A stretch of 35,511 nucleotides of DNA from Sedimentisphaerales bacterium (GCA_016931715.1 JAFGEF010000039.1:1-35511), one strand, 5' to 3'. Shown: positions 15,999 to 25,880, numbered from the stretch's first letter. Made by a program: numbers and translations. The notes: generated by a model not told the origin, from the sequence alone.

Positions 15999-17462
15999 TC
16001 AGACTTTTCCTTCGTTTCCAACCGTTCTTAGAAGCGGGAACAATATAACGTCACGAATAGTATTCGCCCCGGTAAGAACCATAACAAGTCTGTCTATGCC
16101 GATACCCAGTCCTCCAGCCGGCGGCATACCATACTTCAGCGCAGTAATAAAATCGGTATCCATCGTAGCCATAGTTTCCTGCTGGCCCCGAAGCTGGATG
16201 CGGAAATTTTCTTCCTGCACCGCAGGGTCATTCAACTCGGTATAAGCGTTCGCAAGCTCCATTCCGGAAACGTACATCTCGAAACGCTCGGCAATTTTTG
16301 GATTATCTTTTTTGCGTTTTGTGAGCGGACACAGCTCAGCAGGATAATCGATAACAAAAGTCGGATTAATAAGCTGCTTTTCGACTGTAGCCTCGAAAAC
16401 ATCATTAATAACAACAGCATCATCCATATCTGCTTCGTGAATTTCAAGCTCTCGTGCTTTCTTTCTTACTGACGCTATATCATCAATGTCGCAGCCTGCA
16501 TACTCTTTAAGAAGGTCGGCGTATTTCGCGCGTCTCCACGGACATGTGAAATCTATCGTGCGTTCATCGAACTGAAGGCTTGTACCATTACAGTACTTTT
16601 GAATGCAAGTGGAGATAATCTCTTCGGTTAAATCCATCATCACATTATAGTCGGCATAGGCCTGATAAACTTCCATCATAGTGAATTCAGGATTGTGCTG
16701 CCTGCTCAAACCTTCATTGCGGAAATTACGATTTATCTCGAACACTCTTTCCATGCCGCCGACAAGAAGTCTCTTTAAAAACAGTTCAGGTGAAATTCTT
16801 AAAAATAAATCCATATCGAGAGTATTATGATGCGTAATGAAAGGCCTTGCCGCTGCGCCTCCGGCTATTGTCTGCATCATCGGAGTCTCAACTTCAAGGA
16901 AACCTTTCGATGTTAAAACCTCGCGTATTGCAGTTATAATCGCGCTGCGCTTTTTGAATCGCTCCATCACTTCAGGATTTGCCCAGAGGTCAACATATCT
17001 CTGCCTGTACCTCTGGTCAACGTCAGCAAGTCCGTGAAATTTCTCTGGCGGCGGAAGAAGGCACTTGCTCAGCAGAACAAATTTATCCGCCCATATGGTA
17101 ATTTCTCCTGTTTTTGTTTTGCCCAACTGCCCCGAAGCCCCGATTGTATCGCCAAGTTCAAGCAGTTTGGCTAACTGCCACTGCTCAGACAACAACTGCC
17201 TGCTCAGACCAACCTGTATTGTGCCGCTGGAGTCACGCAGTGTAATAAAAATCAGCTTGCCGATGTCTCTCAGAAGAACAATTCTTCCGGCGGCTTTGGT
17301 TTTCTGGTTTTCGTCATTTTCACGGAATCCGGATTTTATTCTTTCGGCAGTTTCGAGTGACTCGTATTTAGAACCATAAGGATCTATTCCCATCTGTTGT
17401 ATCTGAGATAATTTTTCCTGTCTTTGCTTCTCGAATTTATTTAAATCTTCTGTATTTGTCAA
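15999..17462 (-). CDS. lysS: Lysyl-tRNA synthetase, class II
   Basis: 487 residues with an OB-fold anticodon-binding domain (about 55-160) and a class II catalytic domain. Motif 2 is FEINRNFRNEGLSRQHNPEF and motif 3 is GGLGIGIDRLVM. It charges tRNA-Lys in the cytoplasm. The start is TTG at 17462, supported by AGGGG eight bases upstream and by an N-terminus (DLNKFEKQRQEKLSQIQQMG) that matches the usual LysRS beginning. The next Met lies inside conserved sequence. It stands upstream of the lol genes on the same strand. The 85-bp spacer has a small palindrome (GCCAGAC-AG-GTCTGGC, 15971-15986) but no terminator, so read-through into lol is possible. Confidence 0.96.
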   Translation of the reverse strand: MTNTEDLNKFEKQRQEKLSQIQQMGIDPYGSKYESLETAERIKSGFRENDENQKTKAAGRIVLLRDIGKLIFITLRDSSGTIQVGLSRQLLSEQWQLAKLLELGDTIGASGQLGKTKTGEITIWADKFVLLSKCLLPPPEKFHGLADVDQRYRQRYVDLWANPEVMERFKKRSAIITAIREVLTSKGFLEVETPMMQTIAGGAAARPFITHHNTLDMDLFLRISPELFLKRLLVGGMERVFEINRNFRNEGLSRQHNPEFTMMEVYQAYADYNVMMDLTEEIISTCIQKYCNGTSLQFDERTIDFTCPWRRAKYADLLKEYAGCDIDDIASVRKKARELEIHEADMDDAVVINDVFEATVEKQLINPTFVIDYPAELCPLTKRKKDNPKIAERFEMYVSGMELANAYTELNDPAVQEENFRIQLRGQQETMATMDTDFITALKYGMPPAGGLGIGIDRLVMVLTGANTIRDVILFPLLRTVGNEGKV

Positions 17463-17566
17463 ATCTTTAAACCCCTAAATACTTATGTGAAAATCTCCAG
17501 GTGTGATAAATCAGAAAATTTCACATAAAAACCAATGCGGCATATAATTAAAAAAACAACCTTAAA

Positions 17567-19810
17567 TCATGAACCTGACTTCGCTTTCGCCACGATATCA
17601 GTTTGAACCAGCTTGCTCTTAATCACCAAAACACCAACGGCTAACTGCCTGTCAGAAGTGAGAGTTTCTTCAAGCGTATGTTTTTTCAAGCCTTCATCGG
17701 TCTTTTCATGGTCTGCCTGGAAAAGCACATCATTATCTCTCTGCACTTCAAGCATTTTCCGAAGCTCGTCACTAATCAGGTCAACCTGAACATCAGGCCC
17801 GACTCCCCAGTCATTCCTGCCCAGTTTTGTCACGGCATCGCGGCTTTCAACTTTCTGACCTGAAGGTAAATGATAGTGCGCCATAGTAAATTTTAACTGT
17901 GCACGATTGCCGATTACATCCGTGATGCTCTGCACGCTTCCTTTACCATGGGTCCTGCTTCCGACAAGCGTAGCTCTTTCATGAACCTTGTCCGACAAAG
18001 CCCCTGCAACAATCTCAGATGCGCTTGCAGAACTGGAATTAATTAGAATAACAAGCGGATAATTCGGATGAGTCCCTTTCTTTTTCGCTTCCTCAAAGAT
18101 AGTCATTTTCCCCGGGCGCGGCACTCTGCTGACAATTAATCCATCTTCAATGAATTTATTGCTCACTTCAAGAGCGCTGGTTAAAAGGCCGCCGGTATTA
18201 AATCTCAAGTCCAGAATGAGGCCCTTCATTCCCTTCGTTTCAAGCTCATTCATTGTTTTTTCCAAATCCTCAGAGCTTTCATTGGAAAAACTGGTAAGAC
18301 GGATATAACCAACCATATCTTCTTTATCGACAAAATAATCCCACTGACCGGCTTCGCTTCTCTGCCAGCCGCGTATTGTCGGAACAACGATGATTCCTCT
18401 TGTAATAACAATATCCCTCGCTTGTTCTTCGCCCGGGCTTCGTATTTTCAACGTAACCTTCGTACCTTTTGGACCGGTAATTTTACGAACAGCACAAGTT
18501 AATACCATATCTTTGGTTTCAACTCCATCCACCGCTTCGATTATGTCACCGGCATCAAGCCCGGCTTTATACGCCGGCGTATCAGGCAAAAGACTCGCAA
18601 TGGTCAATAAACCAGCAGGTTTTGATATTTCCACACCTATACCGGAAAACTCATTTGTCATCATTTTCTCGAAATCACTAACCTCCCTGGGCCATACAAT
18701 CACTGTATGAGGGTCAAGAGCAGATAATGAGGCATCGGAAAACTGGGATATCAACAGCTGCTCCGGCAAATTCACGGTTGCCTGATTCAGTACGAGCACT
18801 TTCATAAAAAGATCCAGGAATATTTCAAGACTTACGCCGTCAGGTCTCTTTTTTGCTTCGTTGTGCAATGCTTCCAAAGATTCCGACCACGCTGTAAGTA
18901 ATTTTTTATATTCTTCCGGCGGCACTTTCTTTTCAATAGTTTTATTATAGTCTTCAGGCGGAAATTCCATTACCTCGCCAAGCAATTTGCACTGCCTGAC
19001 CGCTTTCTCCGTCATCAGGTTATAATCAAGCTCGCTGACATAATTCTGGCTTAAATAAGCAATCGCACGTATGAAAATCTCTTTCTGCACACCCTCATAT
19101 CGTTCCTGTCGTGTTTCGCAGGGACTGTCTTCAAGAGACGCAGCAATAAGAGCTTTTTCATAGATTTGCTCGGCATATTCCTTATAACCCAGATTGTTCG
19201 GATCAATTGATGCGAGCCAGTAATAGCAATTGGAGTACGCATCAATCCATTTGCCTTCGACTTCGAAGCCGGCAGCTTTGTCTATCGCTTTCTGTATTAC
19301 CTCTTTAACATAAGCACGGGAAAGCAGTTCCTCTTTCTGTTTCTGGTTTGTAAGCTCGGTTATATCTGCAATTGCTGAAAGCACAACCGTAATATCATTC
19401 GGCTCGTTGGGATCGTTAGTTTCCGAAAGTTTCCGGAACTCATCCAGTTTGGCTAATTTATCAGTATATGCCTTATCCCTGACCTCTTTTCTCTGCTGAG
19501 TTATGATCTGGTAATTGTTTGCAATCTGCAGCAGCTCTCGCGGCTCAATGTCAACCTTATTCGGGTCACTGCCGATTTTGTTTTCTATCAGTTTCCGGGC
19601 GGAATCAAAATCACCCTGACAGATTAATTCGGAAGCATCTTTTACAACTTTCGCTTCTCCTGACAAAGGCACTGAATTTTTAAACAAGACTTCATTATTT
19701 TCCGCCGGAGCCGGACGTGATGTTAGTGCGCAAGCTGCGAATGAAACTATAATTGCCGCTGCCCATGCAAGATACATGAAACTGCTTATTTTTCGTCTTT
19801 CTTTTTGCAT
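17567..19810 (-). CDS. Carboxy-terminal processing protease (S41 family) with PDZ domain
   Basis: 747 residues from the ATG at 19810. There is a signal or anchor segment (MYLAWAAAIIVSFAACALTS), a long helical N-terminal region, a PDZ domain (SGIGVEISKPAG...AGLDAGDIIEAVDG), and the S41 catalytic domain. The Ser region NSSSASASEIVAGAL and the Lys region THGKGSVQ match the Ser-Lys dyad of Prc/CtpA. It probably trims or degrades envelope proteins in the periplasm. A longer frame opens with TTG at 19852, but this codon lies inside the terminator hairpin of the aldolase gene. A TATAAT box (19829-19834) also lies between the two starts, giving a short leader for the ATG. It may be a tail-specific protease; the N-terminal half is not recognised. 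Confidence 0.88.
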   Translation of the reverse strand: MQKERRKISSFMYLAWAAAIIVSFAACALTSRPAPAENNEVLFKNSVPLSGEAKVVKDASELICQGDFDSARKLIENKIGSDPNKVDIEPRELLQIANNYQIITQQRKEVRDKAYTDKLAKLDEFRKLSETNDPNEPNDITVVLSAIADITELTNQKQKEELLSRAYVKEVIQKAIDKAAGFEVEGKWIDAYSNCYYWLASIDPNNLGYKEYAEQIYEKALIAASLEDSPCETRQERYEGVQKEIFIRAIAYLSQNYVSELDYNLMTEKAVRQCKLLGEVMEFPPEDYNKTIEKKVPPEEYKKLLTAWSESLEALHNEAKKRPDGVSLEIFLDLFMKVLVLNQATVNLPEQLLISQFSDASLSALDPHTVIVWPREVSDFEKMMTNEFSGIGVEISKPAGLLTIASLLPDTPAYKAGLDAGDIIEAVDGVETKDMVLTCAVRKITGPKGTKVTLKIRSPGEEQARDIVITRGIIVVPTIRGWQRSEAGQWDYFVDKEDMVGYIRLTSFSNESSEDLEKTMNELETKGMKGLILDLRFNTGGLLTSALEVSNKFIEDGLIVSRVPRPGKMTIFEEAKKKGTHPNYPLVILINSSSASASEIVAGALSDKVHERATLVGSRTHGKGSVQSITDVIGNRAQLKFTMAHYHLPSGQKVESRDAVTKLGRNDWGVGPDVQVDLISDELRKMLEVQRDNDVLFQADHEKTDEGLKKHTLEETLTSDRQLAVGVLVIKSKLVQTDIVAKAKSGS

Positions 19811-19845
19811 TTTCCAAACCGAGTTAAAATTATAAAAATCTTTTC

Positions 19846-19881
19846 GGAACAATAGAGCCGCATAAGGCGGCTCATTGTTCC
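19846..19881 (-). terminator. Terminator after the fructose-bisphosphate aldolase gene
   Basis: A strong stem is formed by GGAACAATAGAGCCGC (19846-19861) and GGCGGCTCATTGTTCC (19866-19881), with a one-base bulge and a short ATAA-type loop. On the minus strand it is followed by GAAAAGATTTTTAT. It lies 19 bases past the aldolase stop. It is nearly symmetric and could act in both directions. Confidence 0.8.
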
Positions 19882-19900
19882 TTTAATTATTGTTTTTTTC

Positions 19901-20851
19901 TTATGAACATTCTTTTGCTTTGCCTGCACAACCCAGTACATGCAGTTTATGTTTTACCATTTCTCTGATAGCGTCTCTGGCAGGGCCAAGGTATTTACGC
20001 GGATCAAATTCATTTGGTTTTTCGGCAAAAATCTGCCTAATCTTCGCAGTCAGCGCCATACGAAGGTCTGTATCGATATTTACCTTGCAAACTCCCATCT
20101 TCGATGCCCTGGTAATTGCTTCTTCCGGAACGCCCATCGCATCAGGCATCTTTCCGCCGTACTTATTAATCAAATCCTTGAATTCCTTCAAAACGCTGCT
20201 CGAACCATGCATTACAAGCGGAAAACCGGGAAGTCTCTTGCCAATCTCTTCGAGAATATCAAATGCGAGTTTCGGCTCTTTTTTGAATTTATATGCACCA
20301 TGGCTTGTTCCGATAGCAACCGCCAATGAATCGACATTGGTTCTCTTCACGAAGTCCTGCACCTGTTCCGGGTCGCAGAGATGCTTGCTGATATCATCAT
20401 GACCAACACCGACAATGTCTTCTTCAATGCCGCCGAGCTGCCCGAGTTCGGCTTCGACTACTACATTATGCTTGTGAGCGTAATCCACTACTTCTTTGGT
20501 TAGAGCAATGTTGTCCTCGTAAGGCTTGCTCGAAGCATCAATCATAACCGATGTAAATCCGTCAGTTATAAACTCTTTGCAGGTCTTAAAAGTATCGCCG
20601 TGATCCAGGTGTATTGCAATTGGAATATCCGGATTCTCACGGACAGCAACATCAATCATAGCTTTAAGCCAGCTATTGCTTGCGTACTCTCGTGCGCCTC
20701 TGGAAACCTGTAAAATCAGCGGGGCTTTTTCCTGCGCTACAGCCTCGATAATTCCCTGCGTGATTTCCATATTATTGACATTGAAAGCTCCGATTGCATA
20801 ACCATTCTTGTATGCCATCTCGAACATTTTTTTGGTATTAACCAACGCCAT
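19901..20851 (-). CDS. fba: Class II fructose-bisphosphate aldolase
   Basis: 316 residues. The zinc and substrate motifs of class II aldolases are all present: AIHLDHGDTF, VEAELGQLGG, AIGTSHGAYK, MHGSSSV and KVNIDTDLRMA. It interconverts fructose 1,6-bisphosphate with DHAP and glyceraldehyde 3-phosphate in the cytoplasm. AAGGAG stands about seven bases before the ATG. Tagatose-bisphosphate aldolase is the close alternative, but the context gives no tagatose pathway genes. It lies 47 bp after the lptD-like gene on the same strand, and a strong terminator follows. Confidence 0.95.
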   Translation of the reverse strand: MALVNTKKMFEMAYKNGYAIGAFNVNNMEITQGIIEAVAQEKAPLILQVSRGAREYASNSWLKAMIDVAVRENPDIPIAIHLDHGDTFKTCKEFITDGFTSVMIDASSKPYEDNIALTKEVVDYAHKHNVVVEAELGQLGGIEEDIVGVGHDDISKHLCDPEQVQDFVKRTNVDSLAVAIGTSHGAYKFKKEPKLAFDILEEIGKRLPGFPLVMHGSSSVLKEFKDLINKYGGKMPDAMGVPEEAITRASKMGVCKVNIDTDLRMALTAKIRQIFAEKPNEFDPRKYLGPARDAIREMVKHKLHVLGCAGKAKECS

Positions 20852-20898
20852 ACTATTCTCCTTGAAATCAAAAAAACAAATTTTCGTTATTAACTATA

Positions 20899-23895
20899 TT
20901 AAAAACCTGCAGAGCCGCCTAAATCCATATATCTGCTTGATCCAAAAGCCAGGTCAGGCACACCCTGCGGCCACAAACTAATTCCAACCGATTGTCTATC
21001 CAGTGATTCATCACGGCTGTACGTAACAGCCCAGAACAACCTGTGATACCTCCGGATAAGAGCTATATCATTTCGTACTGCTGCGCCATAATCAAAATCA
21101 ACCTGTCCAGCATAAACCAGACTGTAACGCGGGTCAAGTATATAAGTTAAAGCATATATAAAAGCATTCGAGCCATGCTCTCCGTAGCCGTTGTCGATAT
21201 TCTTCAAATACCTGCTCCCGACGTAATAACTCAGGTTCGGCTGACGCATATGCGAAAATCCATAATCAACCTGCTGTACTACTCCATCCTGCAAGTCATA
21301 ATACATATCAGACAAAAAAGCAGTAGAATCACTCAAATTCCACGTAAAATCAGTGCTAAAATAATTATGCCGAGGCCCATATACTGCACTGCCGCGTCTG
21401 TCCTTCTGCGGAATCAGTATGCTTTCTTCATTAATCAGCGGAATATACGGATTATTCCAGAAATATCTATCCGCTCCGGTTGAATCATCGGAAGAATTAT
21501 TAACCCACGTAATATCCGTATCCAGACTCATCCAGTCAACCGTTCGTTTTTGCGAACCTGAGCCGCGTTTTGTCTGCAATTTTTGTGTTATTCCTACGTT
21601 AAATATATCACGTTGTTCTGCAACGGACTCGCTTTGGGTATAGCCGACTGCTGAAAAATGGGGCTGTATTACGTGCCTGAGCTGATTCAAATCCCAAAGC
21701 TGCGAGTTCACATTTGGAAAAACTTTCCAGAAAGGCTGCACTGAACCTCTAACACCCGCCTCACCGATAAAAATATTATCTTCTCCGGCGGCAATACTAT
21801 CATCAATATCTTTATAAAAACCCAGGCCGTCCTCAAAAGCAGCTGTTCCAGCCACAAAAGGCACAATTTTGAACTTATTTACAGATAACGGCATATCAAT
21901 TTCATTCCGGGTTGTTAAAAAAGAAAAGAAATCGCTTGAGCCTGCCGCCGCGCTTCCCGATGAATAACGCTGACGCAAACGGCTTACCTGTGTATCGCTG
22001 TAAAATGTCAGCTTATCATCCAAAAAAGAATGACCGGTCCAGTGAAACTCAACCGCAGGCAATTCCTCAAGCTCATTTTCAAAATCATTTATACGAGCTT
22101 TACCCAACAAAGACAAACCCCAGTTATCCTCAATCCTCTTCATGTGAATAAGTGTTTCCTGCGGCTTATCCAGATTATATTCCTGACGATAAAAACTCTC
22201 GAGAAAATTCTCGTCGGAAAGATAGCTCAGTTCAGTCGAAAGCTGCCACCTGTATGGAAGAAAATACCTGTTTTGCCAGAAAAACCTGCCTCTAAGCTCG
22301 TCATCCGGTTCGAGATTCTTCCTATCACTGGTTCTGCCGAGACGATCCTCGCCATGGTCGTCAATCATATACCCCAAAAACCTGCCGAAATAATCCTCGC
22401 GATAATATTTTGTCTCAATTCCGCCTCCGAGGCCGCGATCATTATAATAATCCAGAAACATCGTACTATCAGTTCCATTCGGCTCCTGAAGTCCCAACAA
22501 ACGAGATGTGTACCAGCTTGTTTCAATATATGTTCCAAATGTATTATCGTTACCAACATGGACGCTTTTGATGGGTAAGTCAGGTCTTACCATATTGGTT
22601 CGCAATATCGGGAAATACAGGGGAAGTTTGGTATTGTAATATTTCAGGCTTACATCGCGCATCCGGACATCGAAGTCGTTTTTCGATTCTTCCCCCTCCT
22701 GCCGCTCTATTGCAGTATTATCGGTTACGATTATACTTGCAGCATTCAGAGAAAGCTGCGGTATATAAAATTCACTTGTCGTTATAATTGCATTTTCAGC
22801 GGAGAATTTGTTAGCCGCCAATTGCTGAAGTTTAGACGCTCTTATATAAATCGGGATACCGTTGTTTGTATCGAAATTCCTGATTGTCGCGTTAATCACA
22901 ATCGCCTTTTGATTTTCATAATCGTAAAATATTTCATCCGCCCTGATTGTGCGCTGGCCTTCCGTCATAACAACATTACCGGTAAGATAAATGGCTTTGA
23001 TATAACCGGCGGCCATAATTTCGTCAAATTCGCCCCCGGCTTCGTTCGGCTCATTATTATCTTCAGGCAGATATATCACTGCATCATCAGCCTGTAACTC
23101 AAGCAGACGGATTTTTCCTTTTATTTCCTGCTTCTGCGAGAGATAAAAGCCGCCTTTTATAGTAGCTATATTACCTTCAACTTTAGTTACAATTCCTTCT
23201 TCGCTTGTTGGCGCCAAAGTTATCGGGTATCTGAAATCCGGCTTTTTTTCTTTATCCGGCTCTGATAATTCACTTGCCTGCACTACGGAAATTTTACTCA
23301 GTCTTTTTCCGGATAACAACGGCTCGGCGGCGGCACTTATAGGACCTATATCCGCTCCACGCATTGTATGATAAGCAGAAGCATACAGTTCCAGACCTCG
23401 CGGGTCAGATTGTTCCTTCTTATCAGAAGTTACCAAAACCTCGCCGTTGACCTTAAACCAGACAACCATCTCAGATTCATGCGATGTAACCTTCGAATTT
23501 CTTTTAAGGCGAACTTGCCCCTGGAGATAACCAGTCATCGTATAATTCACTTTTTCAACCGAATTTCCCACAGGCTTTACCAGCCAGAGAACCGCTTTTT
23601 CGCTGGAAAATTCAGTCGGCCCTACGGTCATTGAAAAGCCCTTCTGAAATACAAGAATTTGTCCGTTCGGGTCAAACTGAAAAGATATGACTTCCTTTCC
23701 CTTCATTTGCAAATCCTGAATTTCAGAAGTACTGTCTTTTGCAGAACCGGAAATACCGGAACTGCTGCCCGCAAAAGAACTTGCGGCAAAAATAAAAAAT
23801 ATGAAACAGCAAAGTAATAATGCATCAAGGCTGCCCAGTGCCTTTGCGTGTCTGCTTCTTTGCGGCTCTATTACAATACTTGCCTTTTTTATCAT
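20899..23895 (-). CDS. lptD: LptD-like LPS-assembly outer-membrane protein (OstA domain plus barrel)
   Basis: 998 residues from the ATG at 23895, giving a signal segment LLLCCFIFFIFAASSFAG. The N-terminal third contains beta-jelly-roll repeats of the OstA/LptA type (for example YIKAIYLTGNVVMTEGQRTI then ADEIFYDYENQKAI). The C-terminal two thirds alternate aromatic and polar residues as in the LptD barrel, with a match to the conserved RxDxPIY-type strand region (LPLYFPILR). In the family it places LPS in the outer leaflet with LptE. After the signal there is no cysteine, so the disulfides essential in E. coli LptD are absent. A TTG start at 23979 is possible, but it puts 28 extra residues before the signal. 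The window has no other lpt gene. Confidence 0.82.
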   Translation of the reverse strand: MIKKASIVIEPQRSRHAKALGSLDALLLCCFIFFIFAASSFAGSSSGISGSAKDSTSEIQDLQMKGKEVISFQFDPNGQILVFQKGFSMTVGPTEFSSEKAVLWLVKPVGNSVEKVNYTMTGYLQGQVRLKRNSKVTSHESEMVVWFKVNGEVLVTSDKKEQSDPRGLELYASAYHTMRGADIGPISAAAEPLLSGKRLSKISVVQASELSEPDKEKKPDFRYPITLAPTSEEGIVTKVEGNIATIKGGFYLSQKQEIKGKIRLLELQADDAVIYLPEDNNEPNEAGGEFDEIMAAGYIKAIYLTGNVVMTEGQRTIRADEIFYDYENQKAIVINATIRNFDTNNGIPIYIRASKLQQLAANKFSAENAIITTSEFYIPQLSLNAASIIVTDNTAIERQEGEESKNDFDVRMRDVSLKYYNTKLPLYFPILRTNMVRPDLPIKSVHVGNDNTFGTYIETSWYTSRLLGLQEPNGTDSTMFLDYYNDRGLGGGIETKYYREDYFGRFLGYMIDDHGEDRLGRTSDRKNLEPDDELRGRFFWQNRYFLPYRWQLSTELSYLSDENFLESFYRQEYNLDKPQETLIHMKRIEDNWGLSLLGKARINDFENELEELPAVEFHWTGHSFLDDKLTFYSDTQVSRLRQRYSSGSAAAGSSDFFSFLTTRNEIDMPLSVNKFKIVPFVAGTAAFEDGLGFYKDIDDSIAAGEDNIFIGEAGVRGSVQPFWKVFPNVNSQLWDLNQLRHVIQPHFSAVGYTQSESVAEQRDIFNVGITQKLQTKRGSGSQKRTVDWMSLDTDITWVNNSSDDSTGADRYFWNNPYIPLINEESILIPQKDRRGSAVYGPRHNYFSTDFTWNLSDSTAFLSDMYYDLQDGVVQQVDYGFSHMRQPNLSYYVGSRYLKNIDNGYGEHGSNAFIYALTYILDPRYSLVYAGQVDFDYGAAVRNDIALIRRYHRLFWAVTYSRDESLDRQSVGISLWPQGVPDLAFGSSRYMDLGGSAGF

Positions 23896-24188
23896 CCTAA
23901 TTCTCGTATTTTGTCCCGCTACGGCATCGGCCTTCGCCGAGACGAGTAATTCAACTCGAAAAACAGAAATCCATTTCAATTTTACGAGATTATAGCCTTA
24001 AATAGCATGAAAGCCAGCAAAATTATACAAATACCCCAGTCTTACTTAAAAAAAGTGCTGTCTTTTAATTTACTGCATATACTTCATATGTTTTGCCGTT
24101 TAAGAACATTCTTGGTATAAATATAGTTTGATACTTTTATTGAGGAATCTGATATAATCAAAGTAGATTAAAATCCGGGAGATACAGA
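23896..24188. other. Divergent intergenic region between lptD and the gingipain-like gene
   Basis: No gene is supported. Toward lptD it holds a TATAAT box on the minus strand (23989-23994) and, just after it, a seven-codon ATG frame (MDFCFSS, start 23974) out of frame with lptD. Toward the plus-strand gene it holds the candidate promoter at 24128-24158. Confidence 0.45.
24128..24158 (+). promoter_or_regulatory. Candidate promoter of the gingipain-like gene
   Basis: TTGATA (24128-24133) and a perfect TATAAT (24153-24158) are separated by 19 bases, longer than ideal. The start codon at 24189 is 30 bases downstream, with CGGGAG as ribosome site. Confidence 0.45.
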
Positions 24189-25880
24189 ATGAGAAAATTC
24201 TTATCTATTGCCGCCTTGTTGTTGTTGGGACAGTTCTTATTAACAGCTCTGGTTGATGAGTGCTATTATGGCCAAACAAATCCTGATATTAAAAACGATC
24301 CCGATTTTAATAACGATGGCATTGTAGATTTCCTTGACTTTAAAATGATGTCTGATAACTGGTTATGTCAGGAGCAGCCTGGAACTTACCAGACAGACAT
24401 TGACCTTAACGGCTCGGTAGATTTTAATGACTTTGCAATATTTGCCGGCAAGTGGTTATACAAAAAAGACTCAGTTGCAGTTTTTATTGATTTAACTAAT
24501 TACTCGAGTCTTCAGAGCGAAATTGAAAGACTCAGGAATGATATAGAAAACGACCTTGGAGTGAGAGTGTTTATTTTTGCTGATGACTGGGAAGACATAA
24601 CAGCCATAAAAAACATACTGAAAGAAAATTATTCACAGAACGGGCTCTTGGGTGCAATTTTTATCGGTGAGATTCCAACGGCATACTTTGAATATCAGAA
24701 TTCAGGAAGCATGCCTTCCGACTGGTATTTTCAGGACTTAAGTGATACTTTTATCGACACGGATGGGGACGGCAAATTCGAGCGGGAATATTACATTGCC
24801 GAAACCGATATCACAATGAGAGAAATATGGACCGGCAGGCTCAAGCCGCCTTTAGGCGGGCGTGAAGGTGTAGAAATGCTGCGGAATTATTTGGAAAGAA
24901 ACCACAAGTACAGAACGGATGGTTTTGAGTACCCGGAGAAAATGCTGTATTTTGGCTCAGTCGCTATCAATCAAAATGGAACAGCCAAACAGGAGTATTT
25001 TAATCTTATTAATCAAATTGATGATTTCACAGGTCTCTATGAGACAGAAGCCGATGTGAATGCTGTTTATGATACTTCCATGGAAATACAAAAACAGATT
25101 TACCTTGCCGAATTAGCCAAAAGTTATGAATTTGTTTTTGTGAATATACATGGCTCTGCTTTGACACAGTGGCTTGGAGGTTCAATAAATATTTATTATG
25201 ACGAGATTAAAAAAGCAAAACCGGACGCATTATTCAGTGTTCTTGCCTCATGCTCCAATGGTGATTTTACACAGGAAAACTATTTCGCCGGATGGTACTT
25301 GTTTAGCGGGAACAGTCTTGTTGTTATGGGTAATACTGTCGTTACAATGCTTGTAGGTGCTGATTCGCCCGAATTCCTGAAAGACTATATTCCGCTTGGA
25401 CTCGGTGTTACTTTTGGCGAAATGTATAAAAATGACAGTTCCTTTCTGGTTAGTGATATGTTCGGTGACCCGACACTGACAATGAGACCAAAACCTGCCG
25501 GTGAAGTGTCTCACATGATTATAACTCAAAATAAACTCCAATTTTCAGATACTCAAAGAGGAATGAAGGAAACAAAGTACGTGTCGTTTGAAAATAAAGG
25601 ATCTGCAAAACTGAAGGTAAAATTTAAAAAGGGTTGTTTTTCAATAAACGGCAAATGGGAAAATCTTGGCTACTGGGATGTATTCTATTATGAACATCCT
25701 GAAACAGGCTCTTCTTTTCGAGATTTTGAAGTGCAGGCCGGAAAATCGAAATTTGTCCCATTCGTCTTTTACCCGAGAGAAGATGCACCGGATGGAAAGT
25801 ATTCGATGACAATGCTTTTCCAGACAAACGACGCGGAAAATCCTTATCTGGAAATAAGAATGACCGGAAATGCTTATTGA
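24189..25880 (+). CDS. Gingipain-like (peptidase C25-type) secreted protein with dockerin-like EF-hand pair
   Basis: 563 residues with a signal peptide (about 1-20). Two dockerin-like calcium loops follow: DFNNDGIVDFLDF (residues about 39-51) and DIDLNGSVDFNDF (about 73-85), each ending in a W-L helix. The central domain is caspase-like: VNIHGSA carries His321 and LASCSNGDF carries Cys355. The 34-residue spacing and the C-x-N-G-D-F form resemble the gingipain catalytic pair. The C-terminal 110 residues form an Ig-like beta domain (KYVSFENKGSAKLKV), comparable to the domain that follows gingipain catalytic regions. I infer a secreted cysteine peptidase; the substrate is unknown and specificity pockets cannot be judged. 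GGGAG lies eight bases before the ATG. Confidence 0.8.
   Translation: MRKFLSIAALLLLGQFLLTALVDECYYGQTNPDIKNDPDFNNDGIVDFLDFKMMSDNWLCQEQPGTYQTDIDLNGSVDFNDFAIFAGKWLYKKDSVAVFIDLTNYSSLQSEIERLRNDIENDLGVRVFIFADDWEDITAIKNILKENYSQNGLLGAIFIGEIPTAYFEYQNSGSMPSDWYFQDLSDTFIDTDGDGKFEREYYIAETDITMREIWTGRLKPPLGGREGVEMLRNYLERNHKYRTDGFEYPEKMLYFGSVAINQNGTAKQEYFNLINQIDDFTGLYETEADVNAVYDTSMEIQKQIYLAELAKSYEFVFVNIHGSALTQWLGGSINIYYDEIKKAKPDALFSVLASCSNGDFTQENYFAGWYLFSGNSLVVMGNTVVTMLVGADSPEFLKDYIPLGLGVTFGEMYKNDSSFLVSDMFGDPTLTMRPKPAGEVSHMIITQNKLQFSDTQRGMKETKYVSFENKGSAKLKVKFKKGCFSINGKWENLGYWDVFYYEHPETGSSFRDFEVQAGKSKFVPFVFYPREDAPDGKYSMTMLFQTNDAENPYLEIRMTGNAY

Noticed and set aside
19811..19852. TTG start at 19852 for the S41 protease
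   Set aside because: It lies inside the terminator hairpin of the aldolase gene and upstream of a TATAAT box. The ATG at 19810 is more plausible.
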